Source of the DNA: SHZI01 sp963802215
GTDB taxonomy: Bacteria > Pseudomonadota > Gammaproteobacteria > Steroidobacterales > GCA-2729495
Reading direction: 5' to 3'
DNA length: 64,000 nucleotides
NCBI GenBank assembly: GCA_963802215.1
Contig: CAWDHQ010000001.1
Coordinates: 62,001 to 126,000, forward strand
A program made the translations under genes and the position numbers. The notes beneath the pieces were generated by a model. The model was not told the DNA's origin. It was given only the letters and a program-made list of their open reading frames with translations, and ran no database searches. Positions 51,372 through 61,038 of this stretch are shown here, piece by piece (position 1 is the first letter of the stretch; every line of letters begins with the position of its first letter).

Positions 51372-52222
51372 CGGGCCATGCCGCGGATGTGGCCACCGGG
51401 CGCCGGTTCGAATTCGGCAGAAACTGGTCCAATTTTCTCTCAGTACTGGACGACGAGAGGATCAGGGCTGCCGAGGACTCGGTGCGGCGACTGCTTGGAG
51501 GGCAAGCGCTCGAGGGTAAGACATTCATCGACGTGGGAAGCGGTAGCGGCTTGTTCTCCCTGGCGGCGCGCCGCCTTGGAATGAACGTCCTGTCGTTTGA
51601 CTACGATCCGTCCTCGGTGGCCTGCACCAGGGAGGTAAGACGCAGGTACGCGGCTGAAGATCCCCGCTGGCAAGTGCTGGAAGGATCCATTCTGGACGAG
51701 ACGTTTGTGAAGTCGTTGGGTCGGCACGACGTCGTCTATTCGTGGGGTGTTCTGCACCATACGGGTGAGATGTGGAAGGCACTGGACCTGGCTGGCCAAC
51801 TGGTGGCAGACGATGGTCATCTTGTCGTCGCAATCTATAACGACCAGGGTCCCTGGACCCGCGTCTGGCAGCGAATCAAGAAGACTTATAACTGGCTACC
51901 CCGCTGGCTGAAGACTCCCTTCGTCGTCGCCATCATGGTGCCCCGGGAGATCAAGATTGCCCTCGTGCCATTCCTGAAACTCAAACCCGGAGCGTACTTT
52001 GCACTTTGGACCGGGTCGGCTTCGCCTAGTGTTCGTGGCATGAGTCGATGGTATGACATGGTGGACTGGGTCGGCGGCTATCCATTCGAGGTGGCAAGGC
52101 CGGAGGAGATCTTCGAGTTCTTCCAGCAGCGCGGGTTTGAGCTGAAATTCATGAAAACCTGCGCAGGTGAACTTGGATGTAACGAGTTTGTGCTCAGGCG
52201 GGGCCGCCGATCCGACGCGTAG
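51362..52222 (+). CDS. SAM-dependent methyltransferase (class I)
   Basis: A 286-residue cytosolic methyltransferase. Motif I FIDVGSGSGLFSLAA is at about residue 58, with motif II VLSFDYDPSSV and a motif III/IV region HDVVYSWGVLHHTGEMWKAL. It probably methylates a sugar or capping residue of the polysaccharide. Start overlaps the previous stop (ACATGA). Confidence 0.88.
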   Translation: MDMTGHAADVATGRRFEFGRNWSNFLSVLDDERIRAAEDSVRRLLGGQALEGKTFIDVGSGSGLFSLAARRLGMNVLSFDYDPSSVACTREVRRRYAAEDPRWQVLEGSILDETFVKSLGRHDVVYSWGVLHHTGEMWKALDLAGQLVADDGHLVVAIYNDQGPWTRVWQRIKKTYNWLPRWLKTPFVVAIMVPREIKIALVPFLKLKPGAYFALWTGSASPSVRGMSRWYDMVDWVGGYPFEVARPEEIFEFFQQRGFELKFMKTCAGELGCNEFVLRRGRRSDA

Positions 52223-52246
52223 CGCAGCAGCGGCGGAACTGGTCTC

Positions 52247-53704
52247 ATGTCACTTACCCGACGGCTTGTCAGTGGAACGCTGCAGCTCACGCTGAGTAGC
52301 GTGATGGTCCGGCTGATGTCAGTAGTCACGATGCCGATCCTGACGTCCTTGCTGTCGCCGGAGGCCTACGGCGAGGCGGCCCTGGTTGGAACCATCATCT
52401 CCCTCATGTCGGTTCTTGCGCTCGCCGGAATCGACATGTCATACGCCAGGGCTTACCGGAGTACGACGCCACCGAACGGACTCGCCGTCGAGCTCTTTGC
52501 GTGGCGCTTTGCGCTGGCCGGAGGCCTCTTGGCTGGCATCAGTGGGTCGGCGGGCTGGTACTTCTGGATTGCTGATTCGTTCGCGTTGAATCAGTGGCTG
52601 GCCGTGTTCCTCGGCGTGGGAATTGTGCTTTCAGTGGCCAGCACGATGGCCCAGGTCAGGGCCCGCCTGAGCGGAAGCTACCGGCGCTTGTCGGTGGCGA
52701 TCGTCATGGGCGGCGCGCTTTCGGTTCTGGTCAGTATTGGTGTAGCGGCCTCGTGGCGGCAGGACGCAATGCCTCTGATCCTTGCTGCGCTGGCTGGCTA
52801 TGCCGGGCCACTGCTAGCTCTTGGCATGCCGCGGATCGATGGCCTGGTTGCGCGATCAGGCCTGGACGGGGGGCAGATCAGGAGTCTAGTGCGAATTGGG
52901 TTGGCCGGGGTCATTACGGCGCCCATGTACTGGATCCTGTCCTCATCGGACCGTTGGTTCATCGGTCATTACCAGGGTGCTGACGCTGTCGGCATTTACT
53001 CCATTGGCTGCAACATCGCGCTGATCGGCGTCATGGTCAATTCTGCCGTGCTATCCGTGTGGCTGCCCGAGGCAGCTCGAGAGTACGAACAGGATTCCGA
53101 GAGAGCCAGGGGGGATCTGGGACGGTTGCTGTCCCGCCTCGTGGCTGGCCTGGCTCTGGTGTGGCTGGCAGTCACCGCTGCCGGGGGCGATGTAATCCGG
53201 TGGTTGGCTGACGAGCGGTTCCACGCCGCGGCGGACTATGTGCCCTGGATTGCCGCGGGAGTGTTCTTCTACGGCGTCGCGCATCTGGCCAATGTCGGAC
53301 TGCTCCTTGCGAAGCGCTTGAAGTGGTCTGCCGTGTGGTGGCTGGTGGGTGGAGTCCTGTGCATGGCCAGCAATGCCATCCTTGTGCCCCGTCTTGGTGG
53401 GTCCGGAGCAGCCTTGACCCAGGCGTTGAGCTTCGGCTTCATCGCGGCCGGAATTCTGGGGGTGTCACAGCGCATCTACTCCATGGTCATTGAGTGGCGC
53501 CGGCTGGTGGTTGTTGCGGGCCTCGTGGCCGTGATGGGCGTTGCGATGGCGCCCCCCTGGCACGCAATTCCTGTCCTGAGTCTCCTGGTCAAGGTCCCCG
53601 TGGGGATACTGGCGGTTCTCATCGTCGCCCGTGTATCGGCGGCCGACTGGCTCTCACGCGGTGTGGATGTCATTCGTCACCGTCTCCGGGTGTCATCACC
53701 GTGA
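52247..53704 (+). CDS. Wzx-type polysaccharide flippase 2
   Basis: A 485-residue inner-membrane protein with about 12-14 helices of the PST/MATE type (start TRRLVSGTLQLTLSSVMVRL, motif SSDRWFIGHYQGADAVGIYSI). A second flippase in the locus, next to polymerase 2, suggests an independent repeat-unit pathway. It is 24 bp after the methyltransferase. Confidence 0.9.
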   Translation: MSLTRRLVSGTLQLTLSSVMVRLMSVVTMPILTSLLSPEAYGEAALVGTIISLMSVLALAGIDMSYARAYRSTTPPNGLAVELFAWRFALAGGLLAGISGSAGWYFWIADSFALNQWLAVFLGVGIVLSVASTMAQVRARLSGSYRRLSVAIVMGGALSVLVSIGVAASWRQDAMPLILAALAGYAGPLLALGMPRIDGLVARSGLDGGQIRSLVRIGLAGVITAPMYWILSSSDRWFIGHYQGADAVGIYSIGCNIALIGVMVNSAVLSVWLPEAAREYEQDSERARGDLGRLLSRLVAGLALVWLAVTAAGGDVIRWLADERFHAAADYVPWIAAGVFFYGVAHLANVGLLLAKRLKWSAVWWLVGGVLCMASNAILVPRLGGSGAALTQALSFGFIAAGILGVSQRIYSMVIEWRRLVVVAGLVAVMGVAMAPPWHAIPVLSLLVKVPVGILAVLIVARVSAADWLSRGVDVIRHRLRVSSP

Positions 53705-53737
53705 TCAGTGCCATCGCCAGCCGGGGGTGCCTCTAGC

Positions 53738-55615
53738 ATGTGTGGTATTGGCGGCCACGTGGGGTGGCGGAGACCGCCCGATGGTGGCGACGTGAGGCAA
53801 ATGATGTCGAGGATCCGCCACAGGGGGCCTGACGACAGCGGCTTCTGGCAATCCCCGGATGGCGTTTGTGCTCTTGGCCACGTGCGCCTCAGCATCGTTG
53901 ACCTGACGCCCGCGGGTCACCAGCCCATGACGGATCCCGTGACCGGCAATGTCATAGTTTTCAACGGGGAAATCTACAACTACCTCGACCTGCGAGCGGC
54001 ATGCGAGCGCGACGGCGAGCGCTTCCAGTCCCGCACCGACACCGAGGTGATCCTGTCGCTGTACCGCCGGCACGGTGTGGAGTGTCTCCAGTACCTGCGT
54101 GGCATGTTCGCCTTTGGAATCTGGGACAAGGCGCAGGAGACCCTCTTCCTGGCCCGTGATCGTGTCGGCAAGAAGCCTCTGAATTATTCGATTTCTGAAA
54201 ATGGCCTGATCTTCGCTTCGGAGATCAACGCACTGGTTCAGCATCAAGGTGTTTCGGCGGGCATGGATCCGGAGGCGTTGGAGCTCTATCTACAGCTCCA
54301 GTATGTTCCTGCGCCATGGACCATCTATAAGTCGATCCGGAAACTGGCCCCGGCACACTACGCAGTGTACAGCCGCGCGGGCCTTCAGCTCTGCAAGTAC
54401 TGGGACGTCGACTATCGGGGCAAGGTCAGGATCTCCGAGGGGGATGCAATAGATGGCCTCGAGGAGCAGATCCGTGAAGCGGTCCGCCTTAGAATGATCG
54501 CCGATGTCCCGCTCGGAGCACTGTTGAGTGGCGGGGTCGACTCGAGCGTGGTCGTGGCGCTGATGGCCGGTCTGGGCACGTCGTCAGTAAAGACCTACAG
54601 CATGGGATTCCGGGAGGACGCATTCAGTGAGCTGAAGTACGCCGCGCAGGTGGCGGATCGATACCACACGGATCACTGTGCCGAAATTGTCGACGGGGAT
54701 ATCGAGCCTCTGCTGGCCGACGTGGTCAGGCATTATGGCGAGCCATTTGCCGACTCGTCGGCAGTTCCCTCGTTTCGCGTCTGTCGTGCGGCGCGGAAGC
54801 ACGTAAAGGTGGTCATGAATGGTGATGGGGGCGATGAGTTGCTGGGAGGGTATCCGCGGTACTGGCTGAAGCGAATCAGTATCGCCGGGGGTCAGGCCCT
54901 TGGTGACTGGCAAGGACCGCAGTCGCTCGCCGCAATGCTCGTGGGGCTCGACAAGGCCTCCGGATTTGCGGCCCGGGCGCGACGCAAGTGGTTGCTTCGG
55001 ATGGCTCATCCCGAATTGCAGTCCATGCTGATGTATTCCGCCTTCTGGAACGACGAGGAGCGTTCGAGCCTTCTGGGAGTGAGCGGTGGGGTATTGCCGG
55101 CATGGCGGTCGGAGTGGCTCGCCAGCGTGCGTGGTGCGGCGAACAATCCAATCGACCGGATGCTGTGGATCGACAATCGAACGTATCTGCCGGGCGACCT
55201 GCTCGTAAAGATGGATATTGCCGCCATGCACTGTGGCCTGGAGACGCGGTCGCCATTGCTTGATCACAAGCTCATTGAGTACTGCGCCTCCCTGCCGGTT
55301 CACCTCAAGGTTCGAAACGGTACGGGAAAGTATCTGCTGAAGAAGCTCGCGGAACGGTACATGCCGCACGAGCTGATTTACCGGCCGAAGATGGGGTTCG
55401 GGATCCCGCTGGCCGAATGGTTGCGGGGCACGCTGCGGCCACTCGTCGAGGAAATTCTGTCGGACAGATCTCTCACTGAGCCGCTCGACCAGGCCGTGAT
55501 AGCGAGGACGCTAACGGCGTTCCTCGCCGGCGAAGGAGATCATAGTTCCAGGATCTGGGCGGTTCTCATGTTTGGCCTATGGAGACGCCATTGTCGGCCC
55601 GGATTCGCTGCCTGA
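53738..55615 (+). CDS. Asparagine-synthase-type amidotransferase 3
   Basis: A 625-residue class II amidotransferase. ATG 53738 gives MCGIGGHVGWRR with Cys2. It contains HRGPDDSGF, VFNGEIYNYLDLR, P-loop LLSGGVDSSVVVALM and NGDGGDELLGGYPR. The upstream in-frame start at 53708 would bury the Cys and is rejected. Likely amidates a uronic acid or similar sugar acid. Confidence 0.92.
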   Translation: MCGIGGHVGWRRPPDGGDVRQMMSRIRHRGPDDSGFWQSPDGVCALGHVRLSIVDLTPAGHQPMTDPVTGNVIVFNGEIYNYLDLRAACERDGERFQSRTDTEVILSLYRRHGVECLQYLRGMFAFGIWDKAQETLFLARDRVGKKPLNYSISENGLIFASEINALVQHQGVSAGMDPEALELYLQLQYVPAPWTIYKSIRKLAPAHYAVYSRAGLQLCKYWDVDYRGKVRISEGDAIDGLEEQIREAVRLRMIADVPLGALLSGGVDSSVVVALMAGLGTSSVKTYSMGFREDAFSELKYAAQVADRYHTDHCAEIVDGDIEPLLADVVRHYGEPFADSSAVPSFRVCRAARKHVKVVMNGDGGDELLGGYPRYWLKRISIAGGQALGDWQGPQSLAAMLVGLDKASGFAARARRKWLLRMAHPELQSMLMYSAFWNDEERSSLLGVSGGVLPAWRSEWLASVRGAANNPIDRMLWIDNRTYLPGDLLVKMDIAAMHCGLETRSPLLDHKLIEYCASLPVHLKVRNGTGKYLLKKLAERYMPHELIYRPKMGFGIPLAEWLRGTLRPLVEEILSDRSLTEPLDQAVIARTLTAFLAGEGDHSSRIWAVLMFGLWRRHCRPGFAA

Positions 55616-55617
55616 CA

Positions 55618-56786
55618 ATGACCGCCCCACGCATTCTGATGTTCTGTGAGCAGTTCCACCCGAGAGTCGGGGGCGCGGAACGGCAGGCGCAGAAGCTGGC
55701 TCGTGCCCTGATGGATCTCGGCTGCAATGTTGAGGTCCTGACTCCGCGGCACAATCCGTCGTGGCAGTCGACTGAGGATGTTGACGGGGTCCGGATTCAC
55801 CGCTTTCCGTACGTGGACATTAGTTCCCGGGTCCGCGGAATTCGTGGCCTTGGTGTGCCAAATGCGGCCTTTGGTTTCTGGCAGGTGCGGAGGGCCCTCC
55901 ACGCACTGATGGGGAGGTTTGACGTCCTGCATGGGCACATTGCATCGCCAATGGTTGTCTATGCAATGGACTGTGCACACGCCGCCGGGAGAAGGGCCAT
56001 CTGCAAGATTGCCGCAAGTGGCCCCAGGTGGGACCTCGAGGTATTGCGGAGAACATCGCTCGCCGGCGGGTGGTTGGCGCGCCATGCACTGGCGCGCTTC
56101 GACATGTGGATCGCTGTCTCGGAGGGCATCAGGCGGCAGCTCGAGGAAAGCGGCGTTGAGGCCAGTCGAATCAGGTCAATTCCAAATGGGGTGCTGGTAC
56201 CGAAAGTCGAACCGGGTGCGGAACCTGCCCCGGCGCGGAAATTCCTATACCTGGGACGCCTGAGTGCGACAGCTGGCAGGGACGTCCCAACCCTTCTGAG
56301 AGCATTTGACCAGCTGGCCCGGGACCTGCCCGACTGCGAGCTCTGCCTGGTGGGGGGTGGAGAGCACCAGGGTGAGATTCGAGAACTTCTCGCGTCCCTT
56401 CCCGATGCGGGAAGAGGACGCGTCTGGTCGGTTTCGAACCTCCGGGCCCATGGCTCGAGTGGGCAGACGTGGTTGTGCAGCCTTCACTGGCTGAAGGAAT
56501 GTCCAATACCATTCTCGAGGCTATGGCAGCTGGTACCTGTTGTATTGCCAACGATATTCCCCCGAACCGCGAGGTTCTGGCCAATGGGAAGGCGGGAATT
56601 CTCGTTTCCGTGGGCAATGTGGAAGCCCTTGCCGCAGCCATGCGGGAGATGGCTGTTACGCCCGGCATGCCGCAGCTATGGGGCCAACGTGGCCGGATCC
56701 GTGCCCTGGAGGTGTATTCGATGGAGAAAGTCGCGTCCCAGTATCTGAGCCTTTACACAGATCTGCTGCGAGCCGGACCGTGTTAG
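55618..56786 (+). CDS. GT4 glycosyltransferase d, frameshifted
   Basis: A GT-B transferase of about 390 residues once a frameshift is corrected. The N-domain RILMFCEQFHPRVGGAERQ and the C-domain FLYLGRLSATAGRDV, LCLVGGGEHQG are in one frame, up to about 56415. The rest (VGFEPPGPWLEWADVVVQPS, EGMSNTILEAMAAGT, with the EX7E motif) continues in another frame to 56786. A single missing base near 56410-56430 explains it. As read, the protein ends with 90 nonsense residues. It may be a true pseudogene or a sequence error. Confidence 0.8.
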
Positions 56787-56796
56787 CCAGGCCAGC

Positions 56797-57960
56797 ATGA
56801 ATCCCGGCCTCCGAATTCTGATCGTATCCCAGCAGTTCAGGCCAATCGTCGGCGGGTATGAGCGCGCCGCTGAGCGCCTGGCGGCTGAGTTGGGCCGGCA
56901 GGGTCACGACGTTACGGTGATCGCCGAACGCCGCGAGAAGTCCTGGTCACGGACGGACAGTGGACAAGGGTACAAGCTGCACCGGCTTTGGTGCATATAC
57001 AGGCCCGGCTGGCACATGCTCACGTCGCTGTCCTCATTTGCCAGATTCCTGATCGCGCATGGGCATCGGTACCAGGTGTTCCATATCCAGCAGTACGGCA
57101 AGCACGCTGCCCTGACTGTGGCAATCGGGCGTGCCCTCTCCAGAGTGGTGGTTCTGCGGACAACGAGCACCCGGGCAGATGGCATCTCGCAGGTCCTCGA
57201 TGGGGGCTCACCACTGGCGCGCCTCGTCGCCGCTTTGCACCGGAAGGTCGATGCCTGCATAGCAACTACGTCATGGGCGGTGGAGGAGGTTATCCGCTTC
57301 GGTATTCCGCCCGACAGGGTCGTGTTGCTGCCCAATGGGGTCGACACCAGTGAGTTTGCGCCGGCAGGCCGGTTGGAAACCGCGTCAGGAAAGCGGCGTC
57401 TCGGCATTTCCGGCGTGCTCATGGTGCTGTCTTGTGGCCGGCTGGAAGACGCGAAGAATCCGATGGGTCTCGTCGATGCATGGCGTCACGTTCAGGAGGT
57501 AGCGCCGCAAGCAGTTCTCGTTCTCGTCGGTGACGGCTCGCTACGCAAGGCCGTCGAGGAGAGGATCCGGGTATTGGGCCTGAGCGCAGTCGTTGTCATG
57601 GCCGGGGAGCAGTCGACGGTGCTGCCCTGGTACCAGGCGGCAGACATCTTTGTCCTGCCCTCGCGCCATGAGGGATTGTCGAACGCCCTGCTGGAGGCCA
57701 TGAGTTGCGGCCTGCCCGTGGTCTCCACGATGGTTTCGGGAAGCGCAGATATCTTTGCTGAATGCGATGTGGGAGAACTCGTCGAGGTGGGCAGCGACAC
57801 TGCCATTGCCGATGGCATCGAGCGGCTCCTTGCCGATCCCGAACGGCGTGCGGCCTGCGGAGCGAGGGCCCGACGATATGCAGAAGCGAAATTCTCCATA
57901 GAGTCTGTGGCGCGCCAGACGGCAACGTTGTATCAGCGCCTTCTGGATCGGCGAATGTGA
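56797..57960 (+). CDS. GT4 glycosyltransferase e
   Basis: A 387-residue GT-B transferase: RILIVSQQFRPIVGGYERA, VLLPNGVDTSEF, LSCGRLEDAKNP, LVLVGDGSLR and LPSRHEGLSNALLEAMSCGLPVV (EX7E). Follows the frameshifted transferase by 10 bp and overlaps the next by four bases. Confidence 0.9.
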   Translation: MNPGLRILIVSQQFRPIVGGYERAAERLAAELGRQGHDVTVIAERREKSWSRTDSGQGYKLHRLWCIYRPGWHMLTSLSSFARFLIAHGHRYQVFHIQQYGKHAALTVAIGRALSRVVVLRTTSTRADGISQVLDGGSPLARLVAALHRKVDACIATTSWAVEEVIRFGIPPDRVVLLPNGVDTSEFAPAGRLETASGKRRLGISGVLMVLSCGRLEDAKNPMGLVDAWRHVQEVAPQAVLVLVGDGSLRKAVEERIRVLGLSAVVVMAGEQSTVLPWYQAADIFVLPSRHEGLSNALLEAMSCGLPVVSTMVSGSADIFAECDVGELVEVGSDTAIADGIERLLADPERRAACGARARRYAEAKFSIESVARQTATLYQRLLDRRM

Positions 57961-59141
57961 CCCGCGTGATGGCAGCCCGCAGACCGCTCATCGTGTGCTT
58001 CCCGAGTTACTACCTTCCCGGCGTAAAGAGCGGCGGCCCATTGCGAAGCCTGTTGCATATGCAGGAGGCGCTGCGGGACGAGTATGAGTTCATGATCATT
58101 ACGCGCGATCGGGATCTGGGTGACGCCAAGCCCTATACCGATGTGCGGAGTGGACGGTGGTCGACGGCAGGACGCGCAGGAGTCTGGTACCTGCAGTCAC
58201 CCCACTGGATGCCGCGGGGCATACTTTCGGCACTTCGGGGCCTTCGGCCCGATCTGCTGTATTTCCAGAGCGGCTTTGATCCGTCTCTGACTGTCGTACC
58301 GCTGACGTTGCGGCGCCTGAACCGGATTCCGCGGGAGTGGCCGGTGCTGGTCGCCCCGCGCGGTGAGCTGTCGCCCGGGGCCCGCTCGCTCAAGAGGACG
58401 AAGAAAGCCGCGTACCTGCCGCTGGCACGGCTGATGAGGCTCTACGAGGGCGTTGCGTGGCACGCGACCTCGCAGCAGGAGGCTGATGAAATAAGGCGGA
58501 TCTGGGGTGGCGCTGCCCGGGTCAGGATTGCCCCGAATATACCGTCGAAGGGTCCCGCTTTCGATGCGATTCAGCGACGAACGAAGTCATCCGGATTGCT
58601 CAGGCTCGTATTCCTGTCGCGAATCTCTCGCATGAAGAACCTGCATGGCGCTCTCTCGATCCTGCGCGGCGTGAGCTGTCCGGTTGAGTTCGACATCTAC
58701 GGCAGCTGTGAAGATCCTGGCTACTGGCGCGAGTGCAGGGAGCTGATTGAGGGGCTGCCTGGCAATATCCGGGCGGAGTATCGGGGAAGCGTCCTGCCGC
58801 AGGACGTCATCGCTACGCTGGCTGGGTATGATGTTTTCCTCCTCCCGACGCTGGGTGAGAACTTTGGCCACGTGATCTCCGAGGCGCTGTTGGCCGGTTG
58901 TCCTGTCCTGTTGTCGGACCGGACGCCATGGAGGGATCTGGCTGCTAGCCGGGCGGGATTCGATATCGCCCTGGACGACGTCGCCCGGTTTGGGAAGGCA
59001 ATCGAGGATTTTGCCGGGATGGATGCCATTGAGTTCGGGTCCTGGTCGAGGAGTGCCCGGGAGTATGGCGTCCGGCATGCCGATGATGCCCGTCCCATCG
59101 AGCTCACTCGCCAGATGCTCGTGGATGCCATGCGGCTATGA
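57957..59141 (+). CDS. GT4 glycosyltransferase f
   Basis: A 394-residue GT-B transferase: IVCFPSYYLPGVKSGGPLRS, RGELSPGARSLKRTKK, LVFLSRISRMKNLHGAL, DVFLLPTLGENFGHVISEALLAG (EX7E). The LSPGARxxKxxKK segment is typical of the WcaI/colanic-type branch. GTG 57957 overlaps the previous stop; ATG 57969 is another option. Confidence 0.88.
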   Translation: MTRVMAARRPLIVCFPSYYLPGVKSGGPLRSLLHMQEALRDEYEFMIITRDRDLGDAKPYTDVRSGRWSTAGRAGVWYLQSPHWMPRGILSALRGLRPDLLYFQSGFDPSLTVVPLTLRRLNRIPREWPVLVAPRGELSPGARSLKRTKKAAYLPLARLMRLYEGVAWHATSQQEADEIRRIWGGAARVRIAPNIPSKGPAFDAIQRRTKSSGLLRLVFLSRISRMKNLHGALSILRGVSCPVEFDIYGSCEDPGYWRECRELIEGLPGNIRAEYRGSVLPQDVIATLAGYDVFLLPTLGENFGHVISEALLAGCPVLLSDRTPWRDLAASRAGFDIALDDVARFGKAIEDFAGMDAIEFGSWSRSAREYGVRHADDARPIELTRQMLVDAMRL

Positions 59142-59151
59142 GCAACGAATA

Positions 59152-61038
59152 ATGTGTGGAATTGCCGGTCAGTTTCTCTCTACACCGACGACGCCCCCGG
59201 AGGCGGCACTTGTCGCAATGGGGCGGGCCATGGCCTATCGGGGTCCCGACGATGAGGGGATCTTCAGGGCCCCCCACATCGGCCTCGTGCATCGGCGGTT
59301 GAGCATCCGGGATCTGAGTCCTGCCGGCCACTGCCCCATGTCGGACGCCGGCGGGCTTGTACAGGTCATCTTCAATGGCGAGATCTACAACTGGCGGGAA
59401 CTTCGAACGGAGCTGGCGACGCTCGGTCATCCTTTCGGCAGCGAATCGGATACTGAGGTTATTGTCCAGGGTTACCTCGCCTGGGGCGAGGAGGTCATTG
59501 CCAGGCTTCGTGGCATGTTCGCCATTGCGGTCTGGGACACGCAACGCCAGCGACTGCTCCTTGCCCGCGACCGTATCGGCGAAAAACCACTGTTCTATCG
59601 CGAGACCGAGGCTGGTCTTGACTTTGCCTCGAGCACAACGGCACTGACTGCATTGCCAGGTACGGAGGAGATCAACCCCGACGCCATGGCCTGTTACCTG
59701 GCCCATACGTTTGTTCCGGCCACGCACACGATCTGGACCGGAGTGCGTGTCCTGCCGCCGGCGCACGTGCTAACCGTTGCACCGAATCAGGCCAGTGTCA
59801 TGCACCGATACTGGAGTCTGCCGCGCGGCGCTCCTGTGGCCAGGCGCTGGCAGGATTGCCTGGCTTCAACAGAGACCGTGATTGCGGACAGCGTGGAGCG
59901 GTGTCTCGATGCCGATGTCCCTGTCGGGGTTTTCCTGAGCGGCGGCGTGGATTCGTCCGTGATAGCGGCACTGGCCGCCCGATACCGGGCCGGATTGAAC
60001 GCCTTCTCCCTCGGTTTCAGCGAGCAGGAGTTCAGCGAGATAGCGTTTGCACGGAAAGTGGCTGATCACGTCGGTCTTCGGCTCCATGTTGTCGAGATCG
60101 GTGCCAAGGATGTTATCGACTGCCTTCCGCATCTGGTCGCCCAGTATGGACAACCATTTGGCGACGCGTCGGCAGTTCCCTCGTTCCTGCTCGCGCGCTT
60201 CGCCCGCGAAGAGGTCAAGGTCTGCCTGAGTGGCGATGGGGGGGACGAATCGTTCGGGGGTTACTGGCGGATGCAGGCCGGTGTGTATGCCGCCCGGTAC
60301 GGCCGGCTGGTGCCCGAGGGCATGCGCCGCCATGTCGTGCCGCGAATCGCGGCGAATCTTGGCGGCGTGGGCCGGCGTTGGGATGCCATGAATCAATTGT
60401 CCCTGGCCACTCCGGGGGCAGGCTACACCAACTCCGAGAGCTGGCACGACTGCCTGCGGGACCTGGCGGGTCCCCGACTCCTTGCAGGACTGTCCCATGA
60501 TCGGGACGCCTGTCGTAATGGAGAACCGCAATCCGGCACCGAATGGAGCGTATTGCAGCGTATTCTTGGTGCGGATCTCCAGGTACAGATGCCGGATGCG
60601 TACCTGACCAAAGTTGATGTCGCGAGCATGGCCGCATCCCTGGAGGTCCGGGCTCCATTTCTTGACAGAGACGTCATCGAGCATGCCTGGCTGCTTCCGG
60701 ATCGGATGAAATTGAACTGTGGGCGGCGCAAGTGGCTGCTGAAGCACCTGGCGGCCCGGCTGGTTCCGCCGGAGGTCGTGTATCGAAGAAAGATGGGCTT
60801 CGGGATGCCACTCGTGCACTGGTGGCGAGGCCGTCTGGGTGACTGGCTCGAGGCAATGCTGGCCGACAGCGTGGCCGAAGCCGAGGACTGGATCAGAAGC
60901 GAGCCTGTCCGGAGAATGTTGCTGGAACACCGTGAGGGCGCCAACCACCATACCCGGTTATGGCTGGTTCTCTGGCTCGAACTCTGGTTCCGGTTGGTGG
61001 TGCATCGCGCAAGCCCGGAAACTCTTCCCAGATGCTGA
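59152..61038 (+). CDS. Asparagine-synthase-type amidotransferase 4
   Basis: A 628-residue class II amidotransferase. ATG 59152 gives MCGIAGQFLSTP with Cys2. HRGPDDEGI (YRGPDDEGI here), IFNGEIYNWRELR, P-loop FLSGGVDSSVIAALA and SGDGGDESFGGYWR follow. Four such enzymes occur in the window. Stop overlaps the next transferase. Confidence 0.92.
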   Translation: MCGIAGQFLSTPTTPPEAALVAMGRAMAYRGPDDEGIFRAPHIGLVHRRLSIRDLSPAGHCPMSDAGGLVQVIFNGEIYNWRELRTELATLGHPFGSESDTEVIVQGYLAWGEEVIARLRGMFAIAVWDTQRQRLLLARDRIGEKPLFYRETEAGLDFASSTTALTALPGTEEINPDAMACYLAHTFVPATHTIWTGVRVLPPAHVLTVAPNQASVMHRYWSLPRGAPVARRWQDCLASTETVIADSVERCLDADVPVGVFLSGGVDSSVIAALAARYRAGLNAFSLGFSEQEFSEIAFARKVADHVGLRLHVVEIGAKDVIDCLPHLVAQYGQPFGDASAVPSFLLARFAREEVKVCLSGDGGDESFGGYWRMQAGVYAARYGRLVPEGMRRHVVPRIAANLGGVGRRWDAMNQLSLATPGAGYTNSESWHDCLRDLAGPRLLAGLSHDRDACRNGEPQSGTEWSVLQRILGADLQVQMPDAYLTKVDVASMAASLEVRAPFLDRDVIEHAWLLPDRMKLNCGRRKWLLKHLAARLVPPEVVYRRKMGFGMPLVHWWRGRLGDWLEAMLADSVAEAEDWIRSEPVRRMLLEHREGANHHTRLWLVLWLELWFRLVVHRASPETLPRC

